A DNA stretch of 64,000 nt from Floricoccus tropicus (GTDB lineage: Bacteria; Bacillota; Bacilli; Lactobacillales; Streptococcaceae). Shown here piece after piece: positions 10,330 to 18,633 of the stretch (positions within the stretch are counted from its first letter, which is position 1; each line of letters begins with the position of its first letter). The translations under genes were made by a program, and so were the position numbers. The stretch covers positions 248,001-312,000 of the forward strand of contig NZ_MKIR01000024.1 of NCBI RefSeq assembly GCF_001832905.1, written 5' to 3'. The notes beneath the pieces are model-generated. The model was given only the letters and a program-made list of their open reading frames with translations, was not told the origin of the DNA and did not search any database.

Positions 10330-10377
10330 TTAAATTATAATTGTTGATCTGAGAGTTAAAATGTTTAAGTCCAAAGG

Positions 10378-12375
10378 TCATTCTGATGCTAAGGCTTCAA
10401 TCATATTCATTTTGCTTGCACGGCTTGATGGAGCAATACTTGCTACAAGTGCGATGACTATACCGACTACGATTGCAAATATAACTGCTCCAGAAGTTAT
10501 TTGGACTAAATTAAATTTAGCTAAACTATAAAGAGCTTTGTTTAATAAGGTTTGTCCTGCTAATGCACCGGCAATTGCAATGATTGCTGCAAATATACCA
10601 AGCATTAAGCTTTCCCCTGTGAATAAACGACGGATATCTTTTTTACGACTACCCATAGCTCTTAGAATACCGATTTCTTTAGTACGCTCAGTTACACTCA
10701 TATAGGTAGTTACAACAATCATAAATATTGAAACGATTAATGAGATACCAGCAATTGCTGCAAGAACATATTTGATAATATCAAGGTAACTGTTTATAGT
10801 TTTAAGAATATCTCCAGAACCAGCAGTAACGAATGCTTTTTTACCATTATTTTTGATATTTTGGATATCTTTTAATGCTTGATCAACATTTTTTGAATCA
10901 TCAATTTCAGCAATGACAATACCAGTTTTAGTTTGTGCTCCATTATCTTTAAGTGTTTGTTTCAACTCACTTTGATCCATGAAAATTGTACCTGATTGAG
11001 TCATTACATCTGCAATACCTGAAACTGTATATTCTTTTTCAATATTTATTGCTTTCTTGGCATCACTCGACATTATAGTGTATGACAATTTAACTTTTTT
11101 ACCAACTATAGATTTAAAGTTATCATTGTCATATTTGAGTGCTGTTTGTTTGCTTATAAGAATCTCACCAGCTTTAGGTACTTTACCAGCTTTTATGGCA
11201 CTTACTTGTTGATTTGAACCCCAAGAAGTTATTGATTGGAAGTTTTCGCTATAGTTACCCACAGTCATTTTACCAGGTGCTACAGGATTGATATTATAAG
11301 ATTCAGTAACTGATTTTACATGATCAACTTTTTTAATCTTATCGATCAATTGATCATCAAATAAGCTATTTTCGTCTCCAGAATATAAAGACTGTTGACT
11401 TTCTTGCATGGCAAGTTCATTAGGTGTCTTATCATCTTTAGTGACACGACGCATGACCATTGGATAATTGGGATTTAGTTGGTCGCTCACCTGCTTGTTG
11501 GCAAATTGACTAACACCATTACCGAGACCTAAGAACACCATTACCGAAAATAGACCAATCCCTGTACCGAGCGCGATTAAGAGATTTTGTTTCCAATTGT
11601 AAAGGAAATGTTTCCAAGCCATTCCAAGTGAGCTTGAAAAACTCATAGCCTTGTTTTTAAATGCTGGCTTAGCTTGAACGGCAGTATATGGGTCTCTTAA
11701 TTTCTCGTCACTAGTAATTTGTCCATCAGCAAGTCTAATAATTCGAGTACCATAGTCAGCAACCTCTTGCGAGTGAGTTACAACGATTACAGTCTTACCA
11801 CTTTTAGCAATATCACTCAAAATTTTAAGGACTTCTTTTGTGTTTTGACTATCAAGTGCTCCAGTCGGTTCATCTGCGATAATGATTTCAGGATCATTTG
11901 CTAATGCTCTGGCAATTGCAACACGTTGTTTTTGTCCTCCAGAGAGTTGATTTGGGTTCTTCTTTCGGTGTTCAAAAAGTCCAACTTGTTTCAATAATTC
12001 TTCAGCTTTTTTAACCTGTTGACTGTGATTCAAGTCAGTCATTTTAAGACTCAAAAGTACGTTATCTAGAACTGATAAGTAATTTACGAGATTAAAACTT
12101 TGGAAGATAAAACCAACTGTACTTCGGCGGTAATCATCCATAGCTTTTTCTGTTTTTGAACGTTGGTCTTCATTGTTTACTATGACTTCACCTTCAAACT
12201 CTTTATCAAGTCCACCAATGATGTTCATCAAGGTAGATTTACCACCACCAGATTCACCTAGGATACTTGCAAATTCACCACGCTCAAAAGAAAGATTTAA
12301 CCCCTTTAAGACGGGAAACTCTTCTTTGCCAAGATAGTATGATTTGCGAATGTTTTTTAATTCTAATATTGGCAT
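10378..12375 (-). CDS. ABC transporter, fused ATPase and FtsX-type permease (MacB-like)
   Basis: This 665-aa protein fuses an ABC ATPase (residues 1-220) to a MacB/FtsX-type permease. The ATPase has Walker A GESGGGKSTLM, signature LSGGQKQRVAIARAL and Walker B IIADEPTGALD. One membrane helix follows near 265-285, then a large extracellular domain of about 260 residues, then three helices at the C-terminus with the FtsX segment. Such proteins usually export peptides or act in mechanotransmission rather than transport small molecules; the substrate here is unknown. The frame is open to an ATG at 12450, but the start at 12375 has AAAGGAG at proper spacing and begins directly with the ATPase domain (MPILELKNIRKSY). 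It is divergent from recA. Confidence 0.88.
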   Translation of the reverse strand: MPILELKNIRKSYYLGKEEFPVLKGLNLSFERGEFASILGESGGGKSTLMNIIGGLDKEFEGEVIVNNEDQRSKTEKAMDDYRRSTVGFIFQSFNLVNYLSVLDNVLLSLKMTDLNHSQQVKKAEELLKQVGLFEHRKKNPNQLSGGQKQRVAIARALANDPEIIIADEPTGALDSQNTKEVLKILSDIAKSGKTVIVVTHSQEVADYGTRIIRLADGQITSDEKLRDPYTAVQAKPAFKNKAMSFSSSLGMAWKHFLYNWKQNLLIALGTGIGLFSVMVFLGLGNGVSQFANKQVSDQLNPNYPMVMRRVTKDDKTPNELAMQESQQSLYSGDENSLFDDQLIDKIKKVDHVKSVTESYNINPVAPGKMTVGNYSENFQSITSWGSNQQVSAIKAGKVPKAGEILISKQTALKYDNDNFKSIVGKKVKLSYTIMSSDAKKAINIEKEYTVSGIADVMTQSGTIFMDQSELKQTLKDNGAQTKTGIVIAEIDDSKNVDQALKDIQNIKNNGKKAFVTAGSGDILKTINSYLDIIKYVLAAIAGISLIVSIFMIVVTTYMSVTERTKEIGILRAMGSRKKDIRRLFTGESLMLGIFAAIIAIAGALAGQTLLNKALYSLAKFNLVQITSGAVIFAIVVGIVIALVASIAPSSRASKMNMIEALASE

Positions 12376-12591
12376 ATCTTCTCCTTTATAAAATTTACAT
12401 AATTCATTAATTAATACCTTGTTAATTATATACTTTTTGATAAAAATCACCTAAGACCTAAGCCCTATTTTGTAAAAATAGTAAGAAAAATAATAAAAAA
12501 TAAAGTTATTTTTTCGTATATATTTATAGATTAGGTGATAAAAACATAAATACGGAATGAAAACTGTATTCTATCAAAATAAGAGCAAAAA

Positions 12592-12600
12592 TGTTATAAT
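12592..12600 (+). promoter_or_regulatory. recA promoter (extended -10)
   Basis: TGTTATAAT provides a TGn extension and a perfect -10. No convincing -35 is present. The start codon is 38 nt downstream, with GGAG at 12627-12630. Confidence 0.6.
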
Positions 12601-12637
12601 TGAGTAGACTTCGAACAATAAGAAATGGAGACAAATA

Positions 12638-13801
12638 TTGGCAAAAGTAAAGAAAAAAACAGAAGAAATAACTAAAAAATACGGTGAAGAAAGAGAAAAA
12701 GCATTAAATGATGCTATGAAAATCATCGAGAAAGATTTCGGTAAAGGTGCTTTGATGCGTCTTGGGGATAAGGCTGAACAAAAAGTACAAGTTATGAGCT
12801 CAGGTAGCTTAGCTCTTGATCTAGCTCTTGGGGCTGGTGGTTATCCTAAGGGAAGAATCATCGAAATCTATGGACCTGAGTCATCAGGTAAGACAACAGT
12901 AGCTCTTCATGCTGTTGCTCAAGCTCAAAAAGAAGGTGGAATTGCAGCCTTTATTGATGCTGAACATGCATTAGATCCAGCTTATGCTCAAGCTCTAGGT
13001 GTAAATATTGACGAACTTCTACTATCACAACCAGATAGTGGAGAACAAGGTCTTGAAATAGCTGGTAAACTAATTGATAGTGGTGCCATTGATTTAGTAG
13101 TAATCGACTCAGTAGCTGCTCTTGTACCTCGTGCTGAAATTGACGGAGATATCGGTGATAGCCACGTTGGTTTGCAAGCCCGTATGATGAGCCAAGCTAT
13201 GCGTAAGCTTTCAGCGAGTATCAATAAAACAAAAACAATTGCTATCTTTATTAATCAACTTCGTGAAAAAGTTGGAGTTATGTTTGGTAACCCAGAAACA
13301 ACACCTGGTGGACGTGCACTTAAATTCTACGCATCTGTTCGTTTAGATGTTCGTGGAAACACACAAATCAAGGGTACTGGTGAAGATAAAGACCAAAATG
13401 TTGGTAAAGAAACTAAGATTAAAGTTGTAAAAAATAAAGTTGCACCACCATTTAAGGTAGCAGAAGTTGAAATCATGTATGGGGAGGGTATCTCACAAAC
13501 TGGAGAACTTCTAAAAATTGCTTCAGATCTTGATATCGTTCAAAAATCTGGTGCTTGGTACTCATATAAGGGTGAAAGAATCGGTCAAGGTTCAGAAAAA
13601 GCAAAACTTTATCTAAAAGAACATCCAGAAGTATTTGATGAAATTGACACTGCTGTTCGAGTTTATTATGGCTTAATTGCAGCTGATGAATCTGAAAAAA
13701 TCGAGTCTTCAACTGATGAATCTACAAAAAATGATACAAAAAATACGGAGACTGAGAATATCGAATTAGAACTTGAAGATGGAATTGAAATTGAAGAGTA
13801 A
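12638..13801 (+). CDS. recA: Recombinase RecA
   Basis: RecA (387 aa) polymerises on single-stranded DNA for homologous recombination and repair. Walker A GPESSGKT is at residues 79-86. The core is nearly identical to streptococcal RecA, followed by an acidic, low-complexity C-terminal tail. The start codon is TTG at 12638, supported by GGAG 7 nt upstream and by the MAKVKKK N-terminus. The gene stands alone here, without the cinA that precedes it in many streptococci, and is followed by spx. No complete SOS or competence box was recognised in its promoter. Confidence 0.97.
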   Translation: MAKVKKKTEEITKKYGEEREKALNDAMKIIEKDFGKGALMRLGDKAEQKVQVMSSGSLALDLALGAGGYPKGRIIEIYGPESSGKTTVALHAVAQAQKEGGIAAFIDAEHALDPAYAQALGVNIDELLLSQPDSGEQGLEIAGKLIDSGAIDLVVIDSVAALVPRAEIDGDIGDSHVGLQARMMSQAMRKLSASINKTKTIAIFINQLREKVGVMFGNPETTPGGRALKFYASVRLDVRGNTQIKGTGEDKDQNVGKETKIKVVKNKVAPPFKVAEVEIMYGEGISQTGELLKIASDLDIVQKSGAWYSYKGERIGQGSEKAKLYLKEHPEVFDEIDTAVRVYYGLIAADESEKIESSTDESTKNDTKNTETENIELELEDGIEIEE

Positions 13802-13833
13802 TAGAAAAATTTAAAACTATCTTTTAAATAAAA

Positions 13834-13869
13834 CCTTGTAATCAAGGTACCAAGTGGTATAATTACCAC
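13834..13869 (+). promoter_or_regulatory. spx promoter with two nested palindromes
   Basis: An extended -10 TGGTATAAT (13855-13863) and a -35-like TTGTAA (13836-13841) are spaced by 16 bp. Each hexamer sits in an inverted repeat: CCTTG-TAAT-CAAGG (13834-13847) over the -35 and GTGGTA-TAAT-TACCAC (13854-13869) over the -10. This suggests operator control by a dimeric regulator. Confidence 0.5.
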
Positions 13870-13904
13870 ATGATAGTAGTTCCTTTTCGAGAGGAGGGTG
13901 TTCT

Positions 13905-14303
13905 ATGCTTACAATTTATACTGCACCATCATGCACTAGTTGTAAAAAGGCTAAAGACTGGTTTTCAAGACATCAAATTTCTTACAATGAAAGAAATATG
14001 ATAAGTAGTCCTTTGACAGAAACTGAAGTAATAAGTATTTTAGCAATGACTGAAGATGGCGTTTATGGAGTGATTTCAACACGTAATCGTTTTGTTAAAC
14101 AGTTAAATGTTGATTTTGAAGAATTGAGCTTTAGTGAAATGGTAAGAATTATTTCAGAGAATCCACAGATATTGCGTCGACCGATTATTAAAGATGACCG
14201 AAGATTAAATATTGGATACAACGAAGAAGAAATTCGTACTTTTTTACCAAGGGCTGTACGCACGATTGAGAACAGAGATGCTCGTTTAAAGAGTGTTATC
14301 TAA
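13905..14303 (+). CDS. spx: Regulatory protein Spx
   Basis: Spx (132 aa) is an ArsC-like redox regulator that binds the RNA polymerase alpha C-terminal domain and activates the disulfide-stress regulon. The redox switch CTSC is at residues 10-13, and the conserved LRRPIIKDDRRL segment is near 89-100. GAGGAGG precedes the ATG. Streptococcaceae often carry two or more Spx paralogs; this one lies downstream of recA as in streptococci. ClpXP normally degrades Spx, which ties it to clpP elsewhere in the window. Confidence 0.93.
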   Translation: MLTIYTAPSCTSCKKAKDWFSRHQISYNERNMISSPLTETEVISILAMTEDGVYGVISTRNRFVKQLNVDFEELSFSEMVRIISENPQILRRPIIKDDRRLNIGYNEEEIRTFLPRAVRTIENRDARLKSVI

Positions 14304-14329
14304 AAATCCGTAATTGAAAAGAAACATGG

Positions 14330-14357
14330 AAAAGGTGCATGAAAATGCCCTTTTTTT
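14330..14357 (+). terminator. spx terminator
   Basis: AAAGGTGCAT pairs with ATGCCCTTT (one bulged T) around GAAA, followed by seven T residues. Confidence 0.8.
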
Positions 14358-14451
14358 GTTTTCACTATAATGTTTATCAAGCCTATTTTATAAATACTTA
14401 AAAAGTTTAGGGAGCTTTATTATCAAGCAAATAGGGTAAGCCTCATAATTG

Positions 14452-14460
14452 TGTTATAAT
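14452..14460 (+). promoter_or_regulatory. tatD operon promoter (extended -10)
   Basis: TGTTATAAT forms an extended -10 about 54 nt before the tatD ATG. It is the likely start for the tatD-nudix-rnmV-rsmA operon. Confidence 0.55.
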
Positions 14461-14513
14461 TGAATTAATTATGGCTTGAATAGAGCATTGATTTTGATAA
14501 AGAGGTACTTATA

Positions 14514-15287
14514 ATGATTTTTGATACACATACACACTTGAATGTAGAAGACTTTGCAGGAATTGAAGAAGAAGAGCTTGCCTTAGCTAAAGAACATAAT
14601 GTTACTGAAATGGCAATTGTCGGATTTGACTATCCAACAATTGAGCAATCAATAGCCTTATCTGATAAATATGAAAATCTATATAGTATAATTGGTTGGC
14701 ATCCGACAGAGGCAGGGGATTATAATCAAGAAGTAGAAGATTATCTGCTAAAAAATATGTCTAATCCTAAAGTTATCGGTTGGGGAGAAATTGGTCTTGA
14801 TTATCACTGGATGACTTCACCTAAAGAAGTACAAGAAGCAGTTTTTAGGCGTCAGATTGCATTATCAAAAGAAGTTGACCTACCTTTTATTGTCCATACT
14901 CGTGATGCTCTTGAAGATACCTATGAAATCATTAAGTCAGAAGGTGTCGGTCCTCGTGGTGGTATAATGCACAGTTTTTCAGGAAATTATGAGGAAGCAA
15001 AAAAGTTCATGGATCTTGGAATGCATATTTCTTTTTCCGGAGTCGTTACTTTTAAGAAAACGATTGAACTTCAAGAAGCAGCTCAAAAACTTCCGCTAGA
15101 TAAAATCCTAGTTGAAACTGATGCTCCTTATCTTGCTCCTATGCCCTATCGCGGTAAACAAAATCATTCAGCCTACACAAAGTACGTCGTGGAGAAAATC
15201 GCTGATCTACGTGGAATGACTTATGAGGAAGTAGCCAAACAAACTCAAGAAAATGCTCATAAACTTTTTGGACTGGAGAAAAAGTAG
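14514..15287 (+). CDS. tatD: TatD-family metal-dependent DNase/hydrolase
   Basis: This 257-aa TIM-barrel hydrolase of the TatD (YcfH/YabD) family has the metal-binding HTH motif at residues 6-8, the conserved WGEIGLDYHW segment, IVHTRDA and the C-terminal VETDAPYLAP with its metal-ligand aspartate. Family members are magnesium-dependent 3'-5' nucleases for DNA and RNA, linked to oxidative damage repair. It heads an operon with a Nudix hydrolase, rnmV and rsmA, matching the Bacillus and Streptococcus linkage of tatD to rnmV and ksgA. Confidence 0.93.
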   Translation: MIFDTHTHLNVEDFAGIEEEELALAKEHNVTEMAIVGFDYPTIEQSIALSDKYENLYSIIGWHPTEAGDYNQEVEDYLLKNMSNPKVIGWGEIGLDYHWMTSPKEVQEAVFRRQIALSKEVDLPFIVHTRDALEDTYEIIKSEGVGPRGGIMHSFSGNYEEAKKFMDLGMHISFSGVVTFKKTIELQEAAQKLPLDKILVETDAPYLAPMPYRGKQNHSAYTKYVVEKIADLRGMTYEEVAKQTQENAHKLFGLEKK

Positions 15288-15896
15288 ATGGATAAGAGGA
15301 AAATGCTCTATGACTTGCAGCGGCTTAATGCTATCGCAGATGCAGGACTTCACTACGGAAAAGATGTTTTTGATTTAGAAAGATACGGAGAACTCAAGGA
15401 AGTTACATCTGACCTGCTTGAAAATCTTGAATTAATAGATAGCTCTGAACTTGATGAGCTTAAGAAACCTTTGGGTAAATACCCTACACCGTCTGTTGAT
15501 GTGCGAGCTTTCGTCGTCAAAGATGATAAAATACTCCTTGTAAAAGATATGCGTGGTGGCGAGTGGGCGCTCCCAGGAGGCTATGCTGAGGTCGGTACCT
15601 CTTTGGAGAAAAATGTATTGAAGGAACTATCTGAAGAAGCTGGAATGTCTGGGTCTATTAATCGTTTACTAGCAATTTTTGATACTAACAAGTATAATCC
15701 TCAGTTGACTCAGTACTATAAGGCAATTTTTTTGGTGGATGAATTGTCCTTTGATTTTAAGGAAAACAGTGAAACAGATGAATTTGGATACTTCTCTATG
15801 GAAGAATTGCCTAAGCTATCTAATTTGCGTAATACCAAAGAGCAATTGAAAATCTGTTTTGATTTGTATAAGAGTGGTGATATATTAATTGATTGA
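15288..15896 (+). CDS. Nudix hydrolase with N-terminal Nudix_hydro_N domain
   Basis: This 202-aa protein has a ~60-residue helical N-terminal domain of the type found on ADP-ribose pyrophosphatase-like Nudix proteins, then a Nudix fold. The Nudix box runs from GGYAEVGTS to KELSEEAGM (about residues 102-125). It departs from the consensus: Thr replaces the first Glu and Lys replaces the Arg of REUXEE, but the metal-binding EE pair is kept. Similar variants occur in this subfamily. The start immediately follows the tatD stop, and the end overlaps rnmV by 8 nt. The substrate is unproven. Confidence 0.85.
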   Translation: MDKRKMLYDLQRLNAIADAGLHYGKDVFDLERYGELKEVTSDLLENLELIDSSELDELKKPLGKYPTPSVDVRAFVVKDDKILLVKDMRGGEWALPGGYAEVGTSLEKNVLKELSEEAGMSGSINRLLAIFDTNKYNPQLTQYYKAIFLVDELSFDFKENSETDEFGYFSMEELPKLSNLRNTKEQLKICFDLYKSGDILID

Positions 15897-16461
15897 AGAA
15901 AATAAAGAAAAAATAAAGATATCTGAAGTTATAGTAGTTGAAGGTAAGGATGATACAAGTCGTCTTAAACAATTTTTTGAAGTTGATACTTTTGAGACTA
16001 AAGGTTCTGCTTTAACAGAAGAAGATATTGAAAAAATAGAAATGTTGGAAGAACTTCGAGGAGTAATTATCTTTACTGACCCAGATTTTTCAGGTGAAAA
16101 GATTAGAAAACGTATTGTTCAAGCGATTCCAAATGTAAAGCAAGCATTTTTAAAGCAAGATGAAGCAAGACCTAAATCAAAAACTAAAGGTCAGTCTTTG
16201 GGTGTTGAGCATGCAAGTTATGAGGATTTAAAAGAAGCCCTCAAAGATGCCAGACAAGGCAATTTAGAATTTCCACAGATACCAACTAATGTTTTGAGTG
16301 AACTTGGCTTAATTATGTCAAGTGATGGAAAAAAACGTAGAGAGTATCTTGGCGAAAAATTGAGGATTGGCTATGTTAATGCTAAACAACTGCCTAAGAG
16401 ATTAGCACTTTTTGCTATAACTGAAGAAGAAGTAAGAAATATTATGGAGAATTATAAATGA
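15889..16461 (+). CDS. rnmV: Ribonuclease M5
   Basis: RNase M5 (190 aa) is a Toprim-domain endonuclease that matures the 5S rRNA precursor. The Toprim motif [12 protein letters not shown] (residues 16-27) and [15 protein letters not shown] carry the acidic catalytic residues; [14 protein letters not shown] is also conserved. The start is TTG at 15889, inside the end of the Nudix gene, with GGTG about 9 nt upstream. No later start would preserve the Toprim glutamate. The 3' end overlaps rsmA by 4 nt (ATGA). Confidence 0.93.
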   Translation: MIEENKEKIKISEVIVVEGKDDTSRLKQFFEVDTFETKGSALTEEDIEKIEMLEELRGVIIFTDPDFSGEKIRKRIVQAIPNVKQAFLKQDEARPKSKTKGQSLGVEHASYEDLKEALKDARQGNLEFPQIPTNVLSELGLIMSSDGKKRREYLGEKLRIGYVNAKQLPKRLALFAITEEEVRNIMENYK

Positions 16462-17342
16462 GTAACATTGCAGACTATCACAATACCAGAGCTATTTTAG
16501 AGCGTCATGGTTTCTCTTTCAAAAAAAGTTTGGGACAAAACTTCCTAACTGATCCCAACATTCTAGAAAAGATTACAGCAACTGCTGACTTATCTGATCA
16601 AGTTAACGTAATTGAAATTGGTCCTGGTATTGGGGCATTAACAGAGTTTTTAGCAAGAAATGCTGCTGAAGTTATGGCATTTGAAATAGATGACCGTCTA
16701 ATTCCAATTTTGGATGAAACATTAGCTGATTATGACAATGTACAGGTTGTGAATGAAGATATATTGAAGACAGACCTACAAACTCAGATTAAAAAATTCA
16801 AAAATCCTGATCTGCCAATTAAGGTAGTAGCAAATCTTCCATACTACATTACAACTCCGATTCTTATGCATTTGATTGAAAGTAAGATTCCATTCGCTGA
16901 ATTTGTAGTTATGATGCAAAAAGAAGTAGCAGATAGAATTAGTGCTGAACCAAATACTAAATCATATGGAAGTCTTTCAATTGCTGTTCAATATTTTATG
17001 GATGCATCAGTAGCATTTATTGTACCTCGTACTGTATTTGTTCCAGCACCAAATGTAGATAGTGCAATTCTTAAGATGGTAAGACGTGATCAACCACTTG
17101 TTGAAGTTAGTGATGAAGATTTCTTCTTCAAAATGAGTAAAATGGCATTCCTTCACCGTAGAAAAACGTTGTGGAATAATCTCTTAGCACAATTTGGTAA
17201 GGCAGATGAAACGAAAGTTAAATTAACAAAAGCACTTGAAGAAGCAGAAATCTCTCCAACAATCCGTGGAGAAGCTCTTTCAATTCCAGAATTTGCAAAA
17301 CTTGCTGAAGCACTTCATAGAAATATGGCTGAAGAAGTATAG
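16458..17342 (+). CDS. rsmA: 16S rRNA dimethyladenosine transferase RsmA (KsgA)
   Basis: RsmA (294 aa) dimethylates two adjacent adenosines near the 3' end of 16S rRNA during late 30S maturation. The SAM-binding motif [12 protein letters not shown] and the catalytic NLPYYITTP motif are intact, as is the C-terminal helical domain. It overlaps rnmV by ATGA, completing a translationally coupled operon devoted to rRNA maturation and nucleotide or DNA clean-up. A long hairpin at 17397-17450, ending in a T run, probably terminates the operon. Confidence 0.97.
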   Translation: MSNIADYHNTRAILERHGFSFKKSLGQNFLTDPNILEKITATADLSDQVNVIEIGPGIGALTEFLARNAAEVMAFEIDDRLIPILDETLADYDNVQVVNEDILKTDLQTQIKKFKNPDLPIKVVANLPYYITTPILMHLIESKIPFAEFVVMMQKEVADRISAEPNTKSYGSLSIAVQYFMDASVAFIVPRTVFVPAPNVDSAILKMVRRDQPLVEVSDEDFFFKMSKMAFLHRRKTLWNNLLAQFGKADETKVKLTKALEEAEISPTIRGEALSIPEFAKLAEALHRNMAEEV

Positions 17343-17353
17343 AATAACTAAAA

Positions 17354-17542
17354 GAGGCTGACTCAAAAGTCCTCTGGACAAATTTTACAAAAAAACAAAC
17401 ACGAACTATATTTGAAACATCTGCTAAATGTTCTTATATAATTCGTGTTTTTCTTATGAATTCCAATAAAGTATCGACTATTGTTCTTCTGTTCTTCGAA
17501 TTTATTTATAAATTTCCGCAAAACTCTTTTTGGGTCAACCTC
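17354..17542. mobile_element. IS/MITE-like remnant with terminal inverted repeats
   Basis: The 189-bp segment is bounded by GAGGCTGACTCAAAA (17354-17368) and, inverted, TTTTGGGTCAACCTC (17528-17542), which match at 13 of 15 positions. It sits just after the rsmA stop and holds no intact transposase, only a short open frame. Inside is a long hairpin. No clear target duplication was found. The outward GAGG..TGAC ends resemble the termini of Firmicute insertion sequences, but the family was not assigned. Confidence 0.5.
17397..17452. terminator. Long hairpin, probable bidirectional terminator after rsmA
   Basis: AAACACGAA (17397-17405) pairs with TTCGTGTTT (17442-17450). Further pairing inside (TATAT/ATATA and GAAACAT/ATGTTC) gives a stem of over 20 bp, with a T run on the right and an A run on the left. 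It lies inside the IS-like remnant between two convergent genes. Confidence 0.6.
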
Positions 17543-17558
17543 TATTCAATACTTTATT

Positions 17559-17747
17559 CTAATGACCCCTTTCATCCCAGTCAGAAAAAGAATCGTATAT
17601 ATGATCAGGATATACTGCATCACGACCACATTCCATTAAAAAATCAATGCAAGAAATACAAATATATTCTTTATCAGCGAAATAATCACTGTCTAATTGA
17701 TCTTTAGCAAATTCAGAACCGCATTCTTGACAAGTATAAGTCTTCAT
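17559..17747 (-). CDS. Small C4 zinc-ribbon-like protein
   Basis: This 62-aa hypothetical protein has two CxxC knuckles (Cys6/Cys9 and Cys30/Cys33), the spacing of a small zinc ribbon, and an otherwise acidic, polar sequence. The ATG has AAGGGG about 8 nt upstream, and a plausible promoter (TTGAAA, 18 bp, TATAAA) lies on the same strand. No specific family was recognised. It sits in the accessory patch between an IS-like remnant and an XRE regulator, facing away from the latter. It could be a rubredoxin-like or nucleic-acid-binding protein; function unknown. Confidence 0.6.
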   Translation of the reverse strand: MKTYTCQECGSEFAKDQLDSDYFADKEYICISCIDFLMECGRDAVYPDHIYDSFSDWDERGH

Positions 17748-17773
17748 AAAGATACCCCTTATTTTTAAAAAGT

Positions 17774-17803
17774 TTTATATATAGTATAATACTTTTTTTT
17801 CAA
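17774..17803 (-). promoter_or_regulatory. Promoter of the zinc-ribbon gene
   Basis: On the minus strand, TTGAAA (complement of 17798-17803) and TATAAA (complement of 17774-17779) are spaced by 18 bp, about 27 nt before the start codon. Confidence 0.45.
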
Positions 17804-17899
17804 ATTACATAGTTTAATAAAAAATTTATATGAATTCTTTTTTGTAATAGGGAAGCAAAGACTAAAGATGAAACATCAATCTGTGATTATGTTTTTGTA

Positions 17900-17948
17900 T
17901 TGATGTCTAACTTTAAAAAAGGTAAACTTATAGCAGTTAACAAACTGC
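17900..17948 (+). promoter_or_regulatory. XRE gene promoter and inverted-repeat operator
   Basis: TTGATG (17900-17905) and TAAACT (17923-17928) are spaced by 17 bp. Directly downstream, at the expected transcription start, lies GCAGTT-AACA-AACTGC (17933-17948), a perfect 6-bp inverted repeat of the kind small XRE repressors bind to regulate themselves. Confidence 0.5.
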
Positions 17949-17961
17949 AAAGAGATGTGGA

Positions 17962-18243
17962 ATGGCTTTAAAAGAAAATTTAAGAGAACTAAGAGAAAGT
18001 AAGAAGTTATTGCCCCGTGAGATTGCTGATAAATTAGGGATTTCAAGGCAATCTTATGTAAACTGGGAGCGTGGAGTAACTGTTCCAAACTCAAAAAACT
18101 TAAATAAATTAATTGAAATCTATGGAGTTACAAAAGAATTTATCATGAGGGATAGCGAAACTTTTGAAATTCAACATAATTATTTAAAACTGAGTCCAAC
18201 AAGAAGAAAGAATGTATTAAACTTCGAAGGAAAATTACACTGA
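17962..18243 (+). CDS. XRE-family transcriptional regulator (probably truncated by a frameshift)
   Basis: This 93-aa protein starts with a classical helix-turn-helix (residues 4-60: LRELRESKKLLPREIADKLG, then ISRQSYVNWERG). The tail KLSPTRRKNVLNF resembles the linker that in larger relatives leads into a C-terminal part. The frame ends at TGA 18241-18243. The neighbouring +1 frame continues without interruption as a charged coiled coil and a HxH..CxxC domain (see 18221-18550), so the native protein was probably about 195 aa. The ribosome binding site is weak. An inverted repeat upstream suggests autoregulation. Confidence 0.75.
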   Translation: MALKENLRELRESKKLLPREIADKLGISRQSYVNWERGVTVPNSKNLNKLIEIYGVTKEFIMRDSETFEIQHNYLKLSPTRRKNVLNFEGKLH

Positions 18244-18550
18244 AAAAATTTCAGATGTTAAAGAAAAGTATACCAAACGAGAAAAAGAAGTAGCAGATAA
18301 AGTTGCAAAAGAAAAAGCACAAGCTGAAGCAGATAAAAAAGCTCAGGCAGAAGCAGATAAGCAGGCAGCCCAAGAACAAGAAGCTCAAGCACCACAAGCA
18401 CTTGTTGATACTAATAACTCAGCAACCGTTTATATAACACCTACTGGGGGTAGATATCATTCTCATCCGCATGGTAGAGGTAGTTTTTCACCGACAACTT
18501 TAGAATATGCACAGTCGCAAAATTTAACACCATGTCAAATTTGTTATTAA
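18221..18550 (+). pseudogene. C-terminal remnant of the XRE protein in the +1 frame: coiled coil plus YHSHPHG...TPCQIC domain
   Basis: An open frame from 18221 to the TAA at 18548-18550 has no ATG, GTG or TTG start. It encodes EKISDVKEKYTKREKEV, an Ala/Glu/Lys/Gln-rich coiled coil (repeats of AEADKKAQ type), and then VYITPTGGRYHSHPHGRG, ending TPCQICY. The terminal module resembles the small His/Cys domain found at the C-terminus of many Lactobacillales cell-surface or DNA-processing proteins. A one-base shift near 18238-18242 (CAC-T-GAA) would join it to the XRE frame. It could be a pseudogene, a sequencing error, or recoded. Confidence 0.6.
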
Positions 18551-18562
18551 CACTTCAAGCTA

Positions 18563-18587
18563 CAGCCACTATTCTGTGGCTTTTTTC
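18563..18587 (+). terminator. Terminator before rsgA
   Basis: AGCCAC (18564-18569) pairs with GTGGCT (18576-18581) over a TATTCT loop, followed by a T run. Confidence 0.8.
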
Positions 18588-18621
18588 TTTCATCATTAAT
18601 GAATGATAGCCCATAATCGTG

Positions 18622-18627
18622 TATAAT
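18622..18627 (+). promoter_or_regulatory. rsgA promoter, -10 only 6 nt before the start codon
   Basis: A perfect TATAAT at 18622-18627 is separated from the rsgA ATG (18634) by ATAGAT. Transcription would begin at or next to the A of ATG, giving a leaderless mRNA. The -35 region is poor. Confidence 0.5.
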
Positions 18628-18633
18628 ATAGAT

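Noticed and set aside
12551-12560. TACGGAATGA upstream of recA as a competence cin-box
   Set aside because: It does not match the TACGAATA consensus and is not placed as a -10 with the required T-rich -25 region.
12609-12622. CGAAC near the recA start as an SOS (LexA/DinR-type) box
   Set aside because: Only one half-site is present; the expected GTTCG partner at 4-nt spacing is missing.
17456-17707. 83-codon plus-strand open frame starting in the IS-like remnant
   Set aside because: It runs antisense through the zinc-ribbon gene and lacks a ribosome binding site; at most its first part is a fragment of an old element.
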